Below, one piece after another: positions 13,352-15,909 of a stretch of DNA of 15,909 nt. The DNA is taken from positions 1 to 15,909 of the forward strand of contig JAFCZI010000011.1 of assembly GCA_019314425.1 (NCBI GenBank), written 5' to 3'. The notes under the pieces were generated by a model. The model saw only the letters and a list, made by a program, of their open reading frames with translations, ran no database searches and was not told the origin of the DNA. The DNA comes from Deltaproteobacteria bacterium (GTDB lineage: Bacteria; Desulfobacterota; DSM-4660; Desulfatiglandales; Desulfatiglandaceae). How positions within the stretch are numbered: the stretch's first letter is position 1; the number at the start of each line of letters is the position of its first letter. The translations under genes were made by a program, and so were the position numbers.

Positions 13352-15757
13352 TCATGCCCCTACATCAAGTTCAGGGGCCTCCCAATGATCAATATTCCGA
13401 TCAATATCCCGGTCATTTTCATGGCGTCTTTGAGTAGGGGGTTGAACAGGAGGTCGAACATCTTTATGACGATTATTGCGTCGATATTTATCGACCGTAT
13501 TTTTCGGACGGTTAACCCCGCCGCCTCGGGAACGCACCGCAAAAGCCCGTAGGTTGCTGGAAGTGCCGCGGTCGGTCCAGTACCCGTAGCCGCCGGAGAA
13601 GTAGAAGATCCAGGCCTGCGTGGCGTTTTTAGTCTTGCCTGACCACACCCACCAAGCAGTAGTTTTAAATAAAGGCGTCATATTACGGCTGCCGGTCCCT
13701 GCTCTGTAAAGACCTTTCAGCTCATCTTGGGTCGGCATGCGCCACCCGCCACCACCGAGTTTAAGGCGGTTCACCCACGATCTTGCTTCAGCCCAATTTG
13801 TGTTTCTATTGGGGCCCACTTTCCACTCAAGACCCGTATTCGTGTCTTTTACGATCCCGCCGGCATAGGCTACATAAATTCCGTCTCGACCTAAAATCCT
13901 TCCCTTGGACGAAGGCATAACAGGCGTTGAATGTTTCGGCGTTTGTTTGATGGAAGCTTTGACCTGTGGCACGGGTTTCCGCTCAAGATTAAACCGCAGG
14001 GTCGCATCCTGCCCCGATTCCAGCTTTACCCACATCTTCTCAGTCTTATAGCCATCGCTGGAAACCTCCGTGTGGTAGCGGCCCGGATCAAGGTCCATCC
14101 CCTGGTAAAATTTCGGCACTATATTGAGAATCCTTACGCTTGCGTCTTTCGGTTCGATTTCCACAAATAACCTAGGCTTTAAGGCCGCAGGTGAAATAGG
14201 GGCGGAGCGCTCCTTTTGTTCAAGGGTCGCTATCTTTCGTTCGGCAATAAAGGCAAAAATCCCATTCGGAAATGTTTTCAGATACGCATCAAATAACGAT
14301 GGGTCATGGCTGTCTTTGATGGACTGCCAAAAGAGCATGTCCTTGTTGAGGGTGCGCTGATGAACTTTTGGAATCGTCAGTGGCGGTTCTTTTTTCACGG
14401 ATGCCACAAACACAAATTCCCCGCCCTGGTCTCCGGTGTTTACAATGGGACGACAAATCGGTGTTTGCTCCGAGTTATTTGCAATAACAGGGGCTATCCG
14501 GGTGTAGAGCTCCTGGGTACTCAGGAAAGGCTTATCGCTTTTTTCCAATGCCTTGATCAGTTGGTAGGCAAACACACTGTTCCCGCCGGTGCCCTGGTCA
14601 GACACCGGTGTTTTATTGCCTGAAGTCATGCCCCACCTGCTTTTTTCGTTATACAGATTCAGATAATATTTATCGTCAATTACGGGTGGCAGGCTCCGGG
14701 CCTTTCCGAAAAGTGTGCCCGAGTAACAGGAATCTGAAACCAGCAGGACATGTCGGGCCTTCATGTTCCGCATCGCTTTTTGAACCTGAACGTTGTCAAG
14801 ATAGGTCACAGGATTTCCACCTACAGCGTCTGTCGGAATCCACCAGCCGCCGTTGTAGGTTCGATCGAGATCTCCATGCCCTGCAAAATAGATCAATACG
14901 CTGTCATCCGGCTTTGTCGATATCGTCAGGCCCCGCAACTCCTTGTATATGGCTTCCTTGGTCGCTTCACGGTCCAGAAGAAGCTTCACCTCAAATCCGT
15001 ATTTTTCCTTAAGAACCTTGGCCACGGCTGTCGCATCGTTTGTGGCCGTTTCAAGATCAGGAATCTTCGGACCCTCATAAGCGTTAATTCCGATGATCAA
15101 CGCTTTATATTTTCCCAGTTTGCCGCTCTCGTGGGAAAGCGCATCGATCCTCGCTATCTTGACCGGTTGCTCAGTGCTTGCCTTAACCGCTGTCGGACGT
15201 ATTTTCTGTTCTTCCGATTTCAGTAAATTTGCGATCCTGTCTGTGTGAACCTTCACTTTGTCCGCTGCTACAATCTCTCCGTCGGAAACATTGATGGCGC
15301 GTATGCTGATCTTAAGCATACCCTGTCCCCACAAAACGTACCTGCCCGTCACAACGAAGTCCGCCCCGACAAGCTTTCCGAATTGGGCCACCCGGGCCTG
15401 GTCAAACCACAGATCCGTAACTTTTTTGATTTCCTTCTTGATGACGTCCTGAATTCTTCTTCTCTCAATAACCCTGTACCCATTGTTGACGAGCACATCC
15501 ACAATCCCGTCTTCAATATGCGAAGAAATCTCCCACTTATTCCCCGATTTGCTTTCAATTATTCCGAAAACAGCGATCTTCTTGTTTTTCAAGATCGCCT
15601 TGTGTCCTGAAATAAGACCCTTTGTAACCGCCTCAAGTCCTTCATCAAAATCGTAGGTTTGGGCTAAAACTTCCGGAACAGCGGGCAACCACCAAATCGC
15701 CATTAATCCCCAAAGGAGGATCATCGGAACCTTGCCCCATCTGTTAGTTGCACCCAC
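13352..15757 (-). CDS. exported CsgG/FlgO–caspase-like peptidase–PEGA–DUF1566 protein
   Basis: An 801-aa multidomain protein. A signal peptide covers 1-32 (ends VLA). Residues 58-180 are a FlgO/CsgG-type domain (KKIAVFGI, GIVDVLVNNGYRVIERRRIQ, FGKLVGADFVVTGRY). Residues 215-450 are a caspase-like C14 domain: YKALIIGINAYEG, ATNDATAV, VLIYFAGHG with His294, and VLLVSDSCYSG with Cys344, so the catalytic dyad is intact. Residues 476-512 carry the FWQSIKDSHD ... FDAYLKTFPNG helical motif frequent in bacterial caspase proteins. Residues 528-592 are a PEGA domain (LDPGRYHTEVSSDGYKT). Residues 624-745 are a DUF1566/Lcl-type domain (TNTGLEWKVG, WRMPTQDELKGLY). A basic, Asn/Arg/Asp/Pro-rich tail follows. 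The start is GTG, chosen because AAAGG lies about 7 nt upstream and it keeps the positively charged signal n-region; Met12 would lose that. It is the first gene of the cluster. Confidence 0.9.
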   Translation of the reverse strand: MGATNRWGKVPMILLWGLMAIWWLPAVPEVLAQTYDFDEGLEAVTKGLISGHKAILKNKKIAVFGIIESKSGNKWEISSHIEDGIVDVLVNNGYRVIERRRIQDVIKKEIKKVTDLWFDQARVAQFGKLVGADFVVTGRYVLWGQGMLKISIRAINVSDGEIVAADKVKVHTDRIANLLKSEEQKIRPTAVKASTEQPVKIARIDALSHESGKLGKYKALIIGINAYEGPKIPDLETATNDATAVAKVLKEKYGFEVKLLLDREATKEAIYKELRGLTISTKPDDSVLIYFAGHGDLDRTYNGGWWIPTDAVGGNPVTYLDNVQVQKAMRNMKARHVLLVSDSCYSGTLFGKARSLPPVIDDKYYLNLYNEKSRWGMTSGNKTPVSDQGTGGNSVFAYQLIKALEKSDKPFLSTQELYTRIAPVIANNSEQTPICRPIVNTGDQGGEFVFVASVKKEPPLTIPKVHQRTLNKDMLFWQSIKDSHDPSLFDAYLKTFPNGIFAFIAERKIATLEQKERSAPISPAALKPRLFVEIEPKDASVRILNIVPKFYQGMDLDPGRYHTEVSSDGYKTEKMWVKLESGQDATLRFNLERKPVPQVKASIKQTPKHSTPVMPSSKGRILGRDGIYVAYAGGIVKDTNTGLEWKVGPNRNTNWAEARSWVNRLKLGGGGWRMPTQDELKGLYRAGTGSRNMTPLFKTTAWWVWSGKTKNATQAWIFYFSGGYGYWTDRGTSSNLRAFAVRSRGGGVNRPKNTVDKYRRNNRHKDVRPPVQPPTQRRHENDRDIDRNIDHWEAPELDVGA

Positions 15758-15880
15758 TTTCCCACCTTTCCAATTTGTTCAATACATGTTTTGTCCCATA
15801 TCGACCATATCTTGTCAAGAGGGGTGCAATACAAAAAAGTGATATCTTGTGTGAAAGACTAATTTTGAGGTGCCAAAGCT
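15758..15880. promoter_or_regulatory. divergent intergenic region, likely promoters of the cluster
   Basis: These 123 bp lie between the GTG of the caspase-like gene and a likely plus-strand start at 15881. On the minus strand a perfect TTGACA (15818-15813) is present, but no good -10 sits at 16-18 nt, so the promoter call is weak and may need an activator. A direct repeat GATATGG-TC-GATATGG follows it. A perfect 8-bp dyad, CTAATTTT (15859-15866) and AAAATTAG (15884-15891), flanks the plus-strand ribosome site and start. It could be a regulator site or an mRNA hairpin masking that start. Confidence 0.45.
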
Positions 15881-15909
15881 ATGAAAATTAGAGATCTTAG
15901 CCACAAAAC
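15881..15909 (+). CDS. 5' end of a divergent gene, cut by the right edge
   Basis: ATG at 15881-15883 opens a frame reading MKIRDLSHK with no stop before the window ends. GAGGTG at 15867-15872, 8 nt before the ATG, is a good ribosome site. That, together with its position opposite the caspase-like gene across a short gap, is the only support, because just nine full codons are visible. No function can be given. If real it could encode a regulator or the start of a separate transcription unit. Confidence 0.45.

Noticed and set aside
13352..15757. Curli secretion gene csgG
   Set aside because: Only the N-terminal domain resembles CsgG/FlgO. The protein has no lipobox, continues into caspase, PEGA and DUF1566 domains, and no csgA/B/E/F genes are nearby.
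15866..15885. Possible sigma-54 promoter (TTGGCACCTC on the minus strand)
   Set aside because: The -24-like TGGCAC is present, but no GC at the -12 position follows at the required spacing.

Overview
This window looks like a chromosomal stretch from a Gram-negative bacterium with an outer membrane, probably a Desulfobacterota-type ('deltaproteobacterial') organism. That assignment is an inference. It rests on five lipoproteins, an AsmA-like protein, FlgO/LPP20/FlgT-type domains, and intergenic repeats of a kind I associate with such genomes. No rRNA, tRNA, CRISPR array, transposase or phage gene is visible.

Layout. The left edge (1-285, minus) holds the first 95 codons of an unrecognised gene that runs out of the window. 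A short gap follows (286-476), with a perfect 11-bp-arm palindrome. From 477 to 15757 there are nine consecutive minus-strand genes. In transcription order they are: a CsgG/FlgO-caspase-PEGA-DUF1566 protein (13352-15757); a FlgT-like three-domain protein (12084-13235); a lipoprotein (11114-12082); an orphan lipoprotein with a cysteine cluster (9707-11059); a TPR+SLH lipoprotein (8464-9666); an LPP20-like exported protein (7363-8325); an AsmA-like protein (4988-7261); a giant mosaic lipoprotein with GNA1162/DUF799-like, FnIII, beta-helix and duplicated TPR parts (2126-4891); and a TPR plus SpoIID/LytB-type protein (477-2129). Gaps range from a 4-bp overlap to 138 bp, so one operon, or two or three overlapping transcription units, is likely. 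At the right edge a divergent plus-strand gene appears to start at 15881, which puts a divergent promoter region at 15758-15880.

How the genes may work together. Every one of the nine products has a signal peptide, a lipobox or an N-terminal membrane anchor, and no cytoplasmic enzyme is present. Three proteins carry domain types that occur together in the Vibrio outer-membrane flagellar ring proteins FlgO, FlgP (LPP20) and FlgT, but there are no flagellar structural genes here. My inference is a non-flagellar envelope complex: lipoprotein and periplasmic ring-type components, peptidoglycan contact or remodelling (SLH, SpoIID), an AsmA-type lipid or envelope-homeostasis factor, and a periplasmic or surface caspase-like protease with an intact His/Cys dyad. 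I do not recognise this arrangement as a described system.

Non-coding. Two gaps (4892-4987 and 8326-8463) carry copies of one intergenic element: a conserved core of about 51 bp next to an array of 7-bp CCTAAAA-type units, three in one copy and six in the other. The gap at 7262-7362 contains a compound stem-loop.
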